From positions 1 to 64,000 of the forward strand of contig JAIKYU010000017.1 of assembly GCA_024682835.1 (NCBI GenBank): a stretch of DNA of 64,000 bases, written 5' to 3'. The position numbers and the translations under genes were made by a program. This DNA is from Lachnospiraceae bacterium (lineage in GTDB: Bacteria; Bacillota; Clostridia; Lachnospirales; Lachnospiraceae). This document shows, one piece after another, positions 34,909 to 43,337 of this stretch; position 1 is the first letter of the stretch, and each line of letters starts with the position of its first letter. The notes below the pieces were generated by a model. The model made no database searches and was not told the origin of the DNA. It worked only from the letters and a program-made list of their open reading frames with translations.

Positions 34909-35868
34909 CTAAGATGAGAGCCCTGCAGCTTTGAGTTTTTCCTGTAGTGAATGAATAAGAGCATCTTTTTCAGCGAGAGCACTGTCTTTTTCGGCGAGAG
35001 CACTGTCTTTTTCAGCGAGAGCACTGTCTTTTTCAGCGAGAGCACTGTCTTTCTCAGCGAGAGCACGATCCCTTTCAGCGCGAGCACTGTCTATTTCGGC
35101 CTTTAGAACTTTTTTCTCTTCTTCGAGTTCCTTCATCTGCCATTCCCGGACCTTTTTTTCATCATAATCATACAGGACAGACACAACTTTAGCCCTCTCT
35201 TTCTTTAAGAACCGTTCCAGAATCCCGTTATTGATGCATTCATCGATTGCGGCGCCTATCGCCTGATCGCGATCATGGTACAGCTGCATATACCGTCTTA
35301 CGGTTCCAACAAAGACTGAATACTCACGCATCAGACGGCAGTTCTTCAATACCTGATTCTCTTCGCCTTCATTGATGTTTATCAGGTGTACCGTCAGCTC
35401 CAACTGGGGATGCTCCTCTTTGTTGCCAAACAGGTCGGATAACCGGATCTCCGTCAGATCGCCGTGATGTTCGGTTCCATTGTAAAAGATCACGAATCGC
35501 GGCGTGGGAATTGTGATCCCTGTTTTGCCGTAAATCTTTTCCTCTCCCGCGTTATGGATCATGATCTTCAGTAGATCACTGACATAAAACAGATCCCGCA
35601 GAGGCATGTTCGGATTCAGCGTGGACTGATGCTCGTACAGGTTCACAACGTCATGGAACACAAACGAGACATCGTTGTGCATGCCGGCACAAATCGCGTC
35701 TTCCAGCGTGTTGATCTCCAATTGGGAAGGATCGTTGTAGGAAGTGCCGTTAACAGCGTTATAGAGTGATAACAGTGCTTTTTGATCACTTCCAAACAGC
35801 ATCCGGAACACAGAATCCTTGTAGTTCCGGTTTGTTTTAAATGCTTTGTGCAGATTGAGCAGTTTCAT
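34909..35868 (-). CDS. Rpn-like PD-(D/E)XK nuclease/putative transposase with heptad-repeat tail
   Basis: 319 residues. The N-terminal part carries MHNDVSFVFHDVVNLYEHQS, in which D and the EHQ pair fit the PD-(D/E)XK core of Rpn-type recombination-promoting nucleases, followed by MPLRDLFYVSDLL and a PTPRFVIFYNG strand typical of the group. After about residue 220 a charged linker leads to an ALAEKDS heptad array (about 260-300) forming a coiled coil. AGGAGG stands eight bases before the ATG. Flanking repeat blocks suggest an acquired or mobile unit; whether it acts on its own DNA is unknown. Confidence 0.7.
   Translation of the reverse strand: MKLLNLHKAFKTNRNYKDSVFRMLFGSDQKALLSLYNAVNGTSYNDPSQLEINTLEDAICAGMHNDVSFVFHDVVNLYEHQSTLNPNMPLRDLFYVSDLLKIMIHNAGEEKIYGKTGITIPTPRFVIFYNGTEHHGDLTEIRLSDLFGNKEEHPQLELTVHLININEGEENQVLKNCRLMREYSVFVGTVRRYMQLYHDRDQAIGAAIDECINNGILERFLKKERAKVVSVLYDYDEKKVREWQMKELEEEKKVLKAEIDSARAERDRALAEKDSALAEKDSALAEKDSALAEKDSALAEKDALIHSLQEKLKAAGLSS
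34964..35098 (-). repeat. 21-bp tandem repeat in the Rpn-like gene
   Basis: About six 21-bp units encode ALAEKDS heptads; the inner four are near identical and the outer two are degenerate (RALAERD-like). An expandable coiled-coil cassette. Confidence 0.85.
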
Positions 35869-36283
35869 TTGCTACCTCCTGTGAAGCGAGTGTCCCTATC
35901 CTGTAAAGGGATGGGATGCGGTTTGCAGGAGGTATGAATCCACGTCCGGGTCAACATCCTGCCTGTGCAATGGGAATATGGTGAGCAGGAATTTCAAACC
36001 CTTGCGCCGAACGGTGCATGATGACGCGGACTAACTGCCGCAAAGAAATATCTGCTTGGGGACAAGATAACACAGAAAAACAGAATAAGCAATCGTTTTA
36101 AAGTTCATTTTTGCTCTTTGGCCTTTTTTCGGCAGAGTGCACAAAAGACAGGTGCAGAAACCGACCTGAGAGGGTTGGCGAATCGCAGGCAGGTGTACAG
36201 GTTGCACAAAAAATCGCATCAAAATCCGGCTCATTTTTGTGAGCACATCGGTCCGGATTCTGTGAACGAATAGGGTCATGTCT

Positions 36284-36316
36284 CGGACAGACACGCACAG
36301 GGCGGTGTCTGACCGA
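36284..36316. repeat. Hairpin holding the right copy of the flanking repeat
   Basis: Arms CGGACAGACAC and GTGTCTGACCG pair over ten of eleven positions around a ten-base loop. The segment 36298-36314 is identical to 34626-34642. Just upstream, GGTCCGGATTCTGTGAACGA resembles the block near 34710. Confidence 0.6.
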
Positions 36317-36403
36317 GCCCTGGGCTTCAACGGGATTCCGGCAATACCATACTTCTTGTGCAGTAATAATCCATTTTTTTGCATAAGCCGGATCTTTGAA
36401 TAA

Positions 36404-36431
36404 TTAAGTATTGCGCTTCCGCAGCCGAGAT
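36404..36431 (+). promoter_or_regulatory. Sigma-D-like promoter of yjfB
   Basis: TAAGTATT (36405-36412), 11-base spacer, GCCGAGAT (36424-36431), compared with the flagellar consensus TAAAGTTT-N11-GCCGATAA. The -10 matches six of eight positions, the -35 five of eight. Confidence 0.4.
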
Positions 36432-36516
36432 GCTACGATAAATGTAGAGTTATGTATTTTTGAACCCAACACCGTACCATCAGCAGGGATGCATATGGAT
36501 CCAGGGAGGGATGCTT

Positions 36517-36723
36517 ATGGAAATCATGCCGACAATCGATATACCGCAGTTGTCCATGGCGATGTCACAGAATCGCCTGATGCAGGATTTCGGAGTCGCG
36601 ATGCTCGATATGAGTCTGGAAAACATGCAGACACAGGGCGGCGCGCTTGCGGACATCATGCGCAGTTCCATGGAATTATCCGTCAATCCGGATATCGGCG
36701 CCAATATCGATCTTTCCGTATAA
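36517..36723 (+). CDS. YjfB family putative motility protein
   Basis: 68 residues. The pattern DIPQLSMAMSQNRLMQDFGVAML, later LENMQTQGGALADIMRSSM and the IGANIDLSV end match the YjfB family, small proteins linked to motility. GGGAGG lies seven bases before the ATG at 36517; the ATG at 36511 abuts it. A sigma-D-like promoter upstream supports a flagellar link. No other flagellar gene is in the window. Confidence 0.75.
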   Translation: MEIMPTIDIPQLSMAMSQNRLMQDFGVAMLDMSLENMQTQGGALADIMRSSMELSVNPDIGANIDLSV

Positions 36724-36788
36724 TCGCCAGTTCCCGTTTCCGTTCAGTGCCCAACCGATGATGGAGATTGTGAAGAAGGATGCGCCTC

Positions 36789-36817
36789 TTGACGCAGCCT
36801 CTGTCCCGTATTATCAT
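36789..36817 (+). promoter_or_regulatory. metK promoter
   Basis: TTGACG (36789-36794), 17-base spacer, TATCAT (36812-36817), immediately before the S-box leader. Confidence 0.7.
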
Positions 36818-36821
36818 AAAG

Positions 36822-36985
36822 ATATCTCATATTCAGAGTGGTGGAGATACATAGGATCGATGAAGCCACGGCAACCCCGGAGGAAAGCCCGATGGAAGGT
36901 GCCAACCTGAGCGCAGCGCGAGCAATATGAGGATTTGGAGGATCAGTCAAGTCCGTCTGTTGCAAGCAGACGGAATTTTTATTTA
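36822..36985 (+). promoter_or_regulatory. SAM-I (S-box) riboswitch leader of metK
   Basis: The conserved elements appear in order: P1 5' strand near CTCATATT (36826-36833), AGAGTGGTGGAG, GATGAAGCC...GGCAACC, GGAAGGTGCCAACC, and the P1 3' strand AATATGAGG (36924-36932). These form the SAM-binding four-way junction. A terminator hairpin follows at 36953-36973. Binding of S-adenosylmethionine would favour termination and lower metK expression. Confidence 0.9.
36953..36985 (+). terminator. Riboswitch-controlled terminator upstream of metK
   Basis: Stem CCGTCTG/CAGACGG, loop TTGCAAG, followed by a T-rich run. Positioned just after the S-box aptamer, as expected of the terminator arm. Confidence 0.85.
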
Positions 36986-37042
36986 TTGATATCATTCCCT
37001 TCGCGCGGGAATCGTATCGCCGGTCCGAAAGGAGGACAAGCA

Positions 37043-38230
37043 ATGGACAAGTATATCTTTACTTCTGAGTCAGTCACCGAGGGACATCCGGACAAAATCT
37101 GCGACAACATTTCCGACGCGATCCTGGATGCCTGCATGGCGGAGGATCCCATGAGCCGTGTGGCGTGTGAGACGGCGGCCTGCACGGGCTTTGTGCTGAT
37201 CACCGGAGAGATCACCACCAAGGCAAAGGTCGATTACGCGAAGATTGCGCGTGAGACCATCGTGGACATCGGCTACGACAGTTCCGAGAAGGGCTTCGAC
37301 GGCAACACCTGTGCGGTTCTTGTCGCGCTGGACCAGCAGTCCGCCGATATCGCGATGGGCGTGGACAAAGCGCTGGAGGCCAGGGAAAACACCATGACCG
37401 ACGAGCAGCTGGAAGCCATCGGCGCGGGCGATCAGGGCATGATGTTCGGTTACGCGACAAATGAAACCGACACGCTGATGCCCTATGCGATTGATCTTGC
37501 GCATAAGCTGACACGGAAGCTCACCGAGGTGCGCAAGAACGGGACGCTGCCTTATCTGCGCGCGGACGGCAAGAGTCAGGTGTCCGTCGAGTATGATGAG
37601 AACGGCAAGCCGCTTCGTCTGGAGGCCATTGTCATTTCCACCCAGCATGACGATAAGGTGACGCAGGAGCAGATTCATAAGGATATCCGGAAACATGTCA
37701 TTGATCCCGTGGTGGATGCGAAGATGGTGGATGCGAAGACGAAGATTTTTATCAATCCCACCGGCCGTTTCGTCATCGGAGGTCCTCAGGGCGACGCGGG
37801 TCTGACCGGCCGCAAGATCATCGTGGACACCTACGGTGGCGCGGCGCGGCACGGCGGCGGTGCGTTTTCCGGAAAGGACTGCACCAAGGTGGATCGCAGC
37901 GCGGCGTATGCAGCCCGTTATGTAGCCAAGAATATCGTGGCTGCGGGACTGGCTGACAGATGTGAGATCCAGCTTTCCTACGCCATCGGCGTGGCACAGC
38001 CGACCTCCGTGCTGGTGGACACCTTCGGAACCGGCAAGGTTTCCAATGAAAAGCTGGTGGAAGCGGTTCGGAAAAACTTTGATCTGCGTCCCGCCGGGAT
38101 TATCAGGATGCTGGATCTGCGCAGACCTATTTACAAGCAGACCGCGGCATACGGTCATTTCGGCAGGGGGGATCTGGATCTTCCCTGGGAGAAGACGGAT
38201 CGGGCGGAAGCACTGAAGGCGAGCGTATGA
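37043..38230 (+). CDS. metK: S-adenosylmethionine synthetase
   Basis: 395 residues. Makes SAM from methionine and ATP with release of triphosphate. Key stretches: [46 protein letters not shown] and [10 protein letters not shown] with the catalytic lysines and metal-binding acids. AAAGGAGG precedes the ATG. Length and composition are standard. Controlled by the S-box leader. Confidence 0.98.
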   Translation: MDKYIFTSESVTEGHPDKICDNISDAILDACMAEDPMSRVACETAACTGFVLITGEITTKAKVDYAKIARETIVDIGYDSSEKGFDGNTCAVLVALDQQSADIAMGVDKALEARENTMTDEQLEAIGAGDQGMMFGYATNETDTLMPYAIDLAHKLTRKLTEVRKNGTLPYLRADGKSQVSVEYDENGKPLRLEAIVISTQHDDKVTQEQIHKDIRKHVIDPVVDAKMVDAKTKIFINPTGRFVIGGPQGDAGLTGRKIIVDTYGGAARHGGGAFSGKDCTKVDRSAAYAARYVAKNIVAAGLADRCEIQLSYAIGVAQPTSVLVDTFGTGKVSNEKLVEAVRKNFDLRPAGIIRMLDLRRPIYKQTAAYGHFGRGDLDLPWEKTDRAEALKASV

Positions 38231-38260
38231 GAATCTGACGGATTCTTTACAGAAAAGGTC

Positions 38261-38291
38261 AGGCGGTGATCCTTGCGGTCACCGCCTTTTA
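38261..38291 (+). terminator. Terminator after metK
   Basis: Nine-base stem AGGCGGTGA/TCACCGCCT with a nine-base loop, then TTTTATTT. It lies between metK and convergent azlD and mainly serves metK. Confidence 0.85.
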
Positions 38292-38296
38292 TTTGA

Positions 38297-38614
38297 TTAC
38301 AGGAGAACCAGGAGCCGTTCCACGATGAAAACCGTCAGGCAGCCGGCGAGCGCTACCGTGGGCAGGCTTTTTTTCTTCAAAGCCAGGAAAACGGCAACGG
38401 CAAAGGCTGCAATGGCGGAAGCAGTATAATCCGTCGCGTAGAGGATCTCGGGAAAGGTCATGGACGCGAGACAGGCAAACGGAATATAGAAAAGGAAGCT
38501 CCTCACGAAGGGACTTTTGATTTCCTTCCGAAAGAGCACCAGCGGCAGCAGACGGATCAGGTACGTCGTACCCGCCATGACGAGGATGGAAAGAAGGAGA
38601 TGGGAACGGTTCAT
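38297..38614 (-). CDS. azlD: AzlD family branched-chain amino acid exporter subunit
   Basis: 105 residues with four helices (MAGTTYLIRLLPLVLF, later AAFAVAVFLALKKKSLPTVALAG). AzlD pairs with AzlC in exporting branched-chain amino acids. The ATG overlaps the azlC stop (ATGA), so an ATG at 38647 is rejected. Typical length. Confidence 0.9.
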   Translation of the reverse strand: MNRSHLLLSILVMAGTTYLIRLLPLVLFRKEIKSPFVRSFLFYIPFACLASMTFPEILYATDYTASAIAAFAVAVFLALKKKSLPTVALAGCLTVFIVERLLVLL

Positions 38615-39315
38615 GATGAATGCTCCTCTGTGTGCGGGTGCAGCCATGCCGCGATGCCTGCCACGGTGACCGTCACGATGATGATGGCAAAGCCGGGGCT
38701 GATGGTTTTTAAGCCCGGCGTCCAGGTGAGGATCGCACGAAAGGCCATGGCAGCAAGGACAACGACAAGAATGGCGCGGTCTTCACTGGCCGGCGGCAGG
38801 ATGATCGCGAGAAACATTCCGTAGATCGCAATGCCGAAGGCGGAAAGCAGAAAACCCGGCAGCAGATCGCCCAGAACCCCGCCAACGAGGGCTCCCGCGG
38901 TCCACCCCGGTACGGCCACACTCATGGCGCCCCAGGTGTACCAGGGGGTCAGGCGATCCCGTGCGGCGCTGATGGCAAAGATCTCGTCCGTGACACCATG
39001 TGCCATGAGGAAGCGCGGGGCGGAACCGACGCTGCCCGCCAGCTTTGCGGACAGGGAAAAGGACATGAGGAGGTAGCGCAGATTGATCACAAGCTGCGTG
39101 AGAGCCAGCTCCAGAAAACTTCCGCCCGCCACAATGACATCCAGTCCGGCGAACTGTCCGGCACTGGAGAGGCACAGCAGGGAGGTAAAGGCAGACCAGA
39201 ACGCGCCGATGCCGTCCCTTGACGCCGCCATTCCGAAGGTAAAGGAGACGGCAAAATAACCCAGAGCAATGGGAATTCCGTCCCTGGCGCCCTGAGCAAA
39301 GTCCTTCCGATTCAT
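38611..39315 (-). CDS. azlC: AzlC family branched-chain amino acid permease
   Basis: About 234 residues with six or seven helices. The start region reads FAQGARDGIPIALGYFAVSF, the hallmark of AzlC, and DEIFAI follows an MAHGVT loop. It forms an export pair with AzlD. Three in-frame ATGs (39342, 39327, 39315) compete: 39315 gives the usual family start but the AGGGAA site is rather far upstream. A promoter is 40-70 bases away. Confidence 0.9.
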   Translation of the reverse strand: MNRKDFAQGARDGIPIALGYFAVSFTFGMAASRDGIGAFWSAFTSLLCLSSAGQFAGLDVIVAGGSFLELALTQLVINLRYLLMSFSLSAKLAGSVGSAPRFLMAHGVTDEIFAISAARDRLTPWYTWGAMSVAVPGWTAGALVGGVLGDLLPGFLLSAFGIAIYGMFLAIILPPASEDRAILVVVLAAMAFRAILTWTPGLKTISPGFAIIIVTVTVAGIAAWLHPHTEEHSS

Positions 39316-39356
39316 TTTGTTTGTCATTTCCCTGTTTTTCATGTATGATGGTATCT

Positions 39357-39384
39357 ATTGTAGCGTAACCTGTTTCTTTTTCAA
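39357..39384 (-). promoter_or_regulatory. azlCD promoter
   Basis: Minus-strand TTGAAA (39384-39379), 16-base spacer, TACAAT (39362-39357). Confidence 0.55.
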
Positions 39385-39427
39385 GAAAAATCTTATTTCA
39401 TCGGAGCCTGTTGGCGGAGGGATCGGA

Positions 39428-40036
39428 ATGAATATTGTCTGTCTGGATTTGGAAGGCGTTCTCGTACCGGAGATCTGGATCGCATTTTCGGAGGCATCCG
39501 GGATACCGGAGCTTCGCAGAACGACGAGAGATGAACCGGATTACGACAAACTGATGCGGTTTCGACTGGAGATCCTGAAGGAACACGGTCTGGGACTTGC
39601 GCAGATTCAGGAGACGATCCGCGGGATTGATCCGCTGCCCGGCGCGAAGGATTTTCTGGATGCGCTGCGGGCGCAGACGCAGGTGTTGATTCTGAGTGAC
39701 ACCTTTGAGGAATTCGCCTCGCCGTTGATGGAAAAGCTGGGATGGCCCACCATTTTCTGCAACAGTCTGACGGTCGCGGAGGACGGGGAAATCACAGGCT
39801 ATCGGATGCGCTGTGAAAAATCCAAGCTCACGACGGTCAGGGCCCTGCAATCCATCGGCTACGACACGATTGCGGCGGGGGACAGTTTCAACGATCTGGC
39901 TATGATTGAAGCTTCAAAGGCGGGATTTCTGTTCAGATCCACCGATGCCATCAAAGCGGCACATCCTGAGCTGCAGGCGTTTGAGGATTATCCGTCGTTT
40001 CTTGCGGCGATTGAAGAGGTGCTGTCAGCCAGATAG
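39428..40036 (+). CDS. thrH: ThrH-like phosphoserine phosphatase/homoserine phosphotransferase
   Basis: 202 residues. HAD-fold: motif I VCLDLEGVLVPEIW, motif II ILSDT, motif III GDSFNDLAMI with a conserved lysine before it. ThrH proteins hydrolyse phosphoserine and can pass the phosphate to homoserine; DLEGVLVPE is specific for this subgroup. GGCGGAGG stands six bases before the ATG. Its 3' end overlaps the convergent DUF6020-like gene by 86 bases. Confidence 0.88.
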   Translation: MNIVCLDLEGVLVPEIWIAFSEASGIPELRRTTRDEPDYDKLMRFRLEILKEHGLGLAQIQETIRGIDPLPGAKDFLDALRAQTQVLILSDTFEEFASPLMEKLGWPTIFCNSLTVAEDGEITGYRMRCEKSKLTTVRALQSIGYDTIAAGDSFNDLAMIEASKAGFLFRSTDAIKAAHPELQAFEDYPSFLAAIEEVLSAR

Positions 40037-41738
40037 GAAGACTCAGCACCATCGGATACACGTAGCGGAAATCGCTCAGCGGGATGGCCAGCATCAGGGT
40101 CGCATAGAGCGCGTAGGACGGAAACAGAACGGCAACGGGGGCGCGGTGCGGATCCGCTGTCTGCGTGACCAGAGTCAGGGCGGTGAGGTACAGAAGTGCC
40201 CAGAAGAAAAAGCCCATACTCCAGAGGAAGGTCAGGACGGGAAGCAGGGGACCGGATTTCAACAGCAGCTCCTTGCACTTCACAATGACAGGACCTCCGA
40301 TGATCGGCCGAGATTCGATTCCCAGTTCATTGGGATAGACACCGTCAATCATGGCGACCTCCGGAGCACCGACGGGATACCAGATACCACGGGTGTGATC
40401 GATCAGCGCCTCAAGGTAATCACCGGGATGGTGCAGGCCGATGCGCAGCCAGAGGAGAAGGTAAGTGCCTTTGTTCTCTGAAATGACCTCCGGATGACCG
40501 GCACGGAGAAGCTCCTTGACATTGTCAGCATAATCAGGTACATACAGCTCTTTGATATAGGTTGTGTCGACGGCGGCTTCGATGAGCGCCCGGTCGGTCG
40601 GGGAGAGCGTCCGGTCCATGACGAGCACGCGGGAGATCTGCTGCAGCGGGATATGCAGCTTTTCGGCAAGGTCGCCGCCGGAAATGCCCAGGGCGGGCAG
40701 AAACACCGACCGGTAGAGTGTTGCGGTCAGGATGACGAGCATGCAGGCGGTCAGAAGCTTGACGCGCACAGGGCGTTTCTTCAGAAGCAGAAGCAGGAGA
40801 GCGGCAATCAGAAAGAAGGCAAAGTAACCGTTGCTGCGGAAGGTGCAGAAAAGGAAGCCGATGATTCCGAAACGCACCAGAGCGGACGTCCGTGCTTTAT
40901 CCGCAGTCAAATCGGCAATCGTCAGGGTAAAAAGCAGCGTGATGCCGGTAAAGGGGATATCCTTCAGGCAGTAGACGGCGAAGATACCGTTGTAGGGCAG
41001 GAAGGCAAAAAGCAGTGCCGTCACGGCGGCCGGGATGACCAGACGTTTACGGGCCAGATGCCGGACGACCTGTCCGCAGCAGAAGGCGAGAAAGATCATC
41101 TGTGCAGCGATGTAGAATGCTGCCTGATGGGTGGGATCGGCGGTAAACAGGGATCCGATTTTCATGAAAAAACCGATGGTCCAGGTGTGTATCATCGGGT
41201 GATGGTTGGAAAGCGGCTCTATTCCCGCAAGCTGCCCGATCTGAACGATGCCGTCGGGGGAGAAGATGCCCGGGTATTCATAGAGAAAGGCCGGAAGCCA
41301 GCCCAGGAGGCAGGTGAACGTCGGAAAGGTAAGCAGCAGACGCACCGGACGGGAGACGGAGCCCCCGCGCAGCCCCGGTGTGTCACAGATGAGGAGCACC
41401 CGTTCCGTCGCCAGGGGAAGAAAGGCATCCCAGAACAGAAGAAGGCCTGCCAGGGCGATCACAGTAAGTCCCAGGCGAAAAGCGCCCAGCGTGTACGTTG
41501 CGGTGAATTCCCCATGCGTCGCCGCAACCGTGAGCAGCGCATACAGGACGCCCGTGATGCGGACGGGGGGAGCAAGCGCACGGTGGTCGGCAACGCGCTT
41601 TCTGTATGAAAAGAGGGCGTACAGCGCGGCAAGTCCAGCGAGACACAGGGGGTTTTGCGGATTGACGCCCAGAGCAAGCGTGATGGCCCACAGAGCCAGA
41701 ATCGCACGGATCCAGTTGGCAAGTGATGTTTTAATCAT
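39951..41738 (-). CDS. Multi-pass membrane protein, DUF6020-like
   Basis: About 595 residues with around twelve helices. Mid-protein features LYEYPGIFSPDGIVQ, LSNHHPMIHTWTIGFFM and YCLKDIPFTGITLLF suggest a GT-C-type enzyme with a loop of acidic and histidine residues. A soluble loop at about 380-470 contains DTTYIKELYVPDYADNV. The start is uncertain (41738 or 41756), both lacking a clear ribosome binding site and lying within 17 bases of a divergent gene. The last 28 residues lie over the thrH 3' end. A polymer or lipid glycosyl transfer role is plausible. Confidence 0.55.
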   Translation of the reverse strand: MIKTSLANWIRAILALWAITLALGVNPQNPLCLAGLAALYALFSYRKRVADHRALAPPVRITGVLYALLTVAATHGEFTATYTLGAFRLGLTVIALAGLLLFWDAFLPLATERVLLICDTPGLRGGSVSRPVRLLLTFPTFTCLLGWLPAFLYEYPGIFSPDGIVQIGQLAGIEPLSNHHPMIHTWTIGFFMKIGSLFTADPTHQAAFYIAAQMIFLAFCCGQVVRHLARKRLVIPAAVTALLFAFLPYNGIFAVYCLKDIPFTGITLLFTLTIADLTADKARTSALVRFGIIGFLFCTFRSNGYFAFFLIAALLLLLLKKRPVRVKLLTACMLVILTATLYRSVFLPALGISGGDLAEKLHIPLQQISRVLVMDRTLSPTDRALIEAAVDTTYIKELYVPDYADNVKELLRAGHPEVISENKGTYLLLWLRIGLHHPGDYLEALIDHTRGIWYPVGAPEVAMIDGVYPNELGIESRPIIGGPVIVKCKELLLKSGPLLPVLTFLWSMGFFFWALLYLTALTLVTQTADPHRAPVAVLFPSYALYATLMLAIPLSDFRYVYPMVLSLPIWLTAPLQSPQETTDNPQTPAAQDVPL

Positions 41739-41754
41739 AGGAAAACAGTAGCAC

Positions 41755-42495
41755 ATGTATACATTTGAATCAAGAATTCGTTACAGTGAGGTGGATGGAA
41801 ACGGTGTACTCCGTCTCTCTTCCCTGATCGATTATCTGCAGGACTGCTCCACCTTTCAGTCCGAGGATGTGGGGTATGGCGTGCGATGGCTGATCGACCG
41901 GGGGTACGCCTGGGTGGTCAATGCCTGGCAGATCGAAATTGCCGCTCTTCCGGAGCTTGGAGACCGTGTGACGATCGGCACCTGCCCATATGAGATCCGC
42001 GGTTTTCTTGGACTGCGCAATTTCTTTATGCTGGATGCACAGGGCAGCTATCTGGTCAGAGCCAATTCGGTCTGGACGTTTCTCAACATGTCCACGGGGA
42101 TGCCGGAGCGGGCGCCGGAGGAGATGAAGACGGCGTACGGTCTGGGAGAAAAGCTGGAGATGACCTATCTGCCGCGCAAGCTTCCGTTTCCGCAGGAGGG
42201 TGAAACCGTATCCGGCGGGCAATTGGAGGTTCGGGCGGAGCATCTGGACACCAATCACCACGTCAACAACGGGCAGTATATCCGCATTGCCATGGATGCC
42301 GCATTCGGGGCGGAGGCTCCGCGTGTCAGGCGGGTGCGGGCAGAGTATAAAAAGCAGGCACATCTTTCGGATCTTTTTTATCCGCTGATTAATCGCAGAA
42401 CGACGGAGGAGGGACTGCTCGTCACGACAGCACTGAATGACGCCGACGGCGCGGCGTACTGCACGGTCGAGATGACCCTGGAGCCATCATGCTGA
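41755..42495 (+). CDS. Acyl-ACP thioesterase
   Basis: 246 residues with two hot-dog domains. Motifs RIRYSEVDGNGVLRLSSLIDYLQDCS and VRAEHLDTNHHVNNGQYI, the Asn-His pair and later residues matching the family catalytic site, indicate release of free fatty acid from acyl-ACP. Usually 230-260 residues in Firmicutes. The next gene overlaps by seven bases. The start has only a weak AGGA upstream and is divergent from the membrane gene with almost no spacer. Confidence 0.88.
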   Translation: MYTFESRIRYSEVDGNGVLRLSSLIDYLQDCSTFQSEDVGYGVRWLIDRGYAWVVNAWQIEIAALPELGDRVTIGTCPYEIRGFLGLRNFFMLDAQGSYLVRANSVWTFLNMSTGMPERAPEEMKTAYGLGEKLEMTYLPRKLPFPQEGETVSGGQLEVRAEHLDTNHHVNNGQYIRIAMDAAFGAEAPRVRRVRAEYKKQAHLSDLFYPLINRRTTEEGLLVTTALNDADGAAYCTVEMTLEPSC

Positions 42496-43337
42496 AGCCG
42501 GGCGAAAAACAGATTCTGGTCGTGCAGGAGCGCACGGAGCACGGCATTTATCTCAAAGAATCACCGGAATCCGCAAACCGGACATCAAAGGAACGCGTGC
42601 TGCTTCCGAAGCGCTATGTGCCTGACGGTGTCCGCGAGGGGGACGAGATCGAGGTCTTTCTTTATCTGGATTCCGAGGATCGCCTGATCGCGACAACGGA
42701 CACGCCAAAGCTTGCGCTGCATCGCCCGGGACGCCTGACGGTTCGGGAGACGGGGAGGATCGGCGCGTTTCTGGACTGGGGGTTGCCTAAGGATCTGCTG
42801 CTCCCCTTTGCGAATCAGACGACCCGGGTACATAAGGGAGACGAAGTGCTCTGCGCGCCGATCATCGATAAGAGCGGACGTCTTGCGGCCACCATGAACG
42901 TCTATGAATATCTGGAAAACACTTCCCCCTACCATGAGGATGACTGGGTGACGGGAACCGTATACGAGACAAGCAGCAATTTCGGTGCTTTTGTCGCGGT
43001 GGATGACCGCTATTCGGCGCTTATTCCGCGGAAGGAGCTTACGCGCACGATTGCGGTCGGAGAACGGGTCCGGGTGCGTGTAACCAGGGTGCAGCCGGAC
43101 GGACGGCTTTCCCTTTCGCTGAGGGATAAGGCCTGGCGGCAGATGGATGCGGATGCTGCGGCGATCCTTTCCTATCTGGAGCGGGAGGGGCGGATTCCCT
43201 TTACCGATCAGGCGGATCCGGCACTGATCCGGGAGACCTTCGGCATGAGCAAAAATGGTTTTAAGCGGGCTGTCGGACGGCTTCTCAAGGAAAAGAAGAT
43301 TACGCTCGGTGAAAGGGAAATACGGGGACAGAATTAA
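42489..43337 (+). CDS. cvfB: CvfB-like S1 RNA-binding protein
   Basis: 282 residues. Three successive OB/S1-like domains (about 5-60, 65-140, 145-220) followed by a winged-helix C-terminus (SKNGFKRAVGRLLKEKKI). The order matches CvfB/YitL, which binds RNA and affects virulence or gene expression in staphylococci. It overlaps the thioesterase by seven bases and probably shares its transcript. Its 3' end overlaps a convergent membrane gene by four bases. Confidence 0.88.
   Translation: MLKPGEKQILVVQERTEHGIYLKESPESANRTSKERVLLPKRYVPDGVREGDEIEVFLYLDSEDRLIATTDTPKLALHRPGRLTVRETGRIGAFLDWGLPKDLLLPFANQTTRVHKGDEVLCAPIIDKSGRLAATMNVYEYLENTSPYHEDDWVTGTVYETSSNFGAFVAVDDRYSALIPRKELTRTIAVGERVRVRVTRVQPDGRLSLSLRDKAWRQMDADAAAILSYLEREGRIPFTDQADPALIRETFGMSKNGFKRAVGRLLKEKKITLGEREIRGQN

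Larger units (their letters stand above)
35869..36516. other. Intergenic region upstream of yjfB
   Basis: 648 bases without a credible gene. A 117-codon minus-strand frame (36031-36384) shows no family features. The stretch contains a second copy of the flanking block, a hairpin at 36284-36316 and the yjfB promoter. Confidence 0.6.

Noticed and set aside
36031-36384. 117-codon minus-strand frame in the region upstream of yjfB
   Set aside because: It runs through the repeat block and hairpin, has no ribosome binding site and no family pattern.
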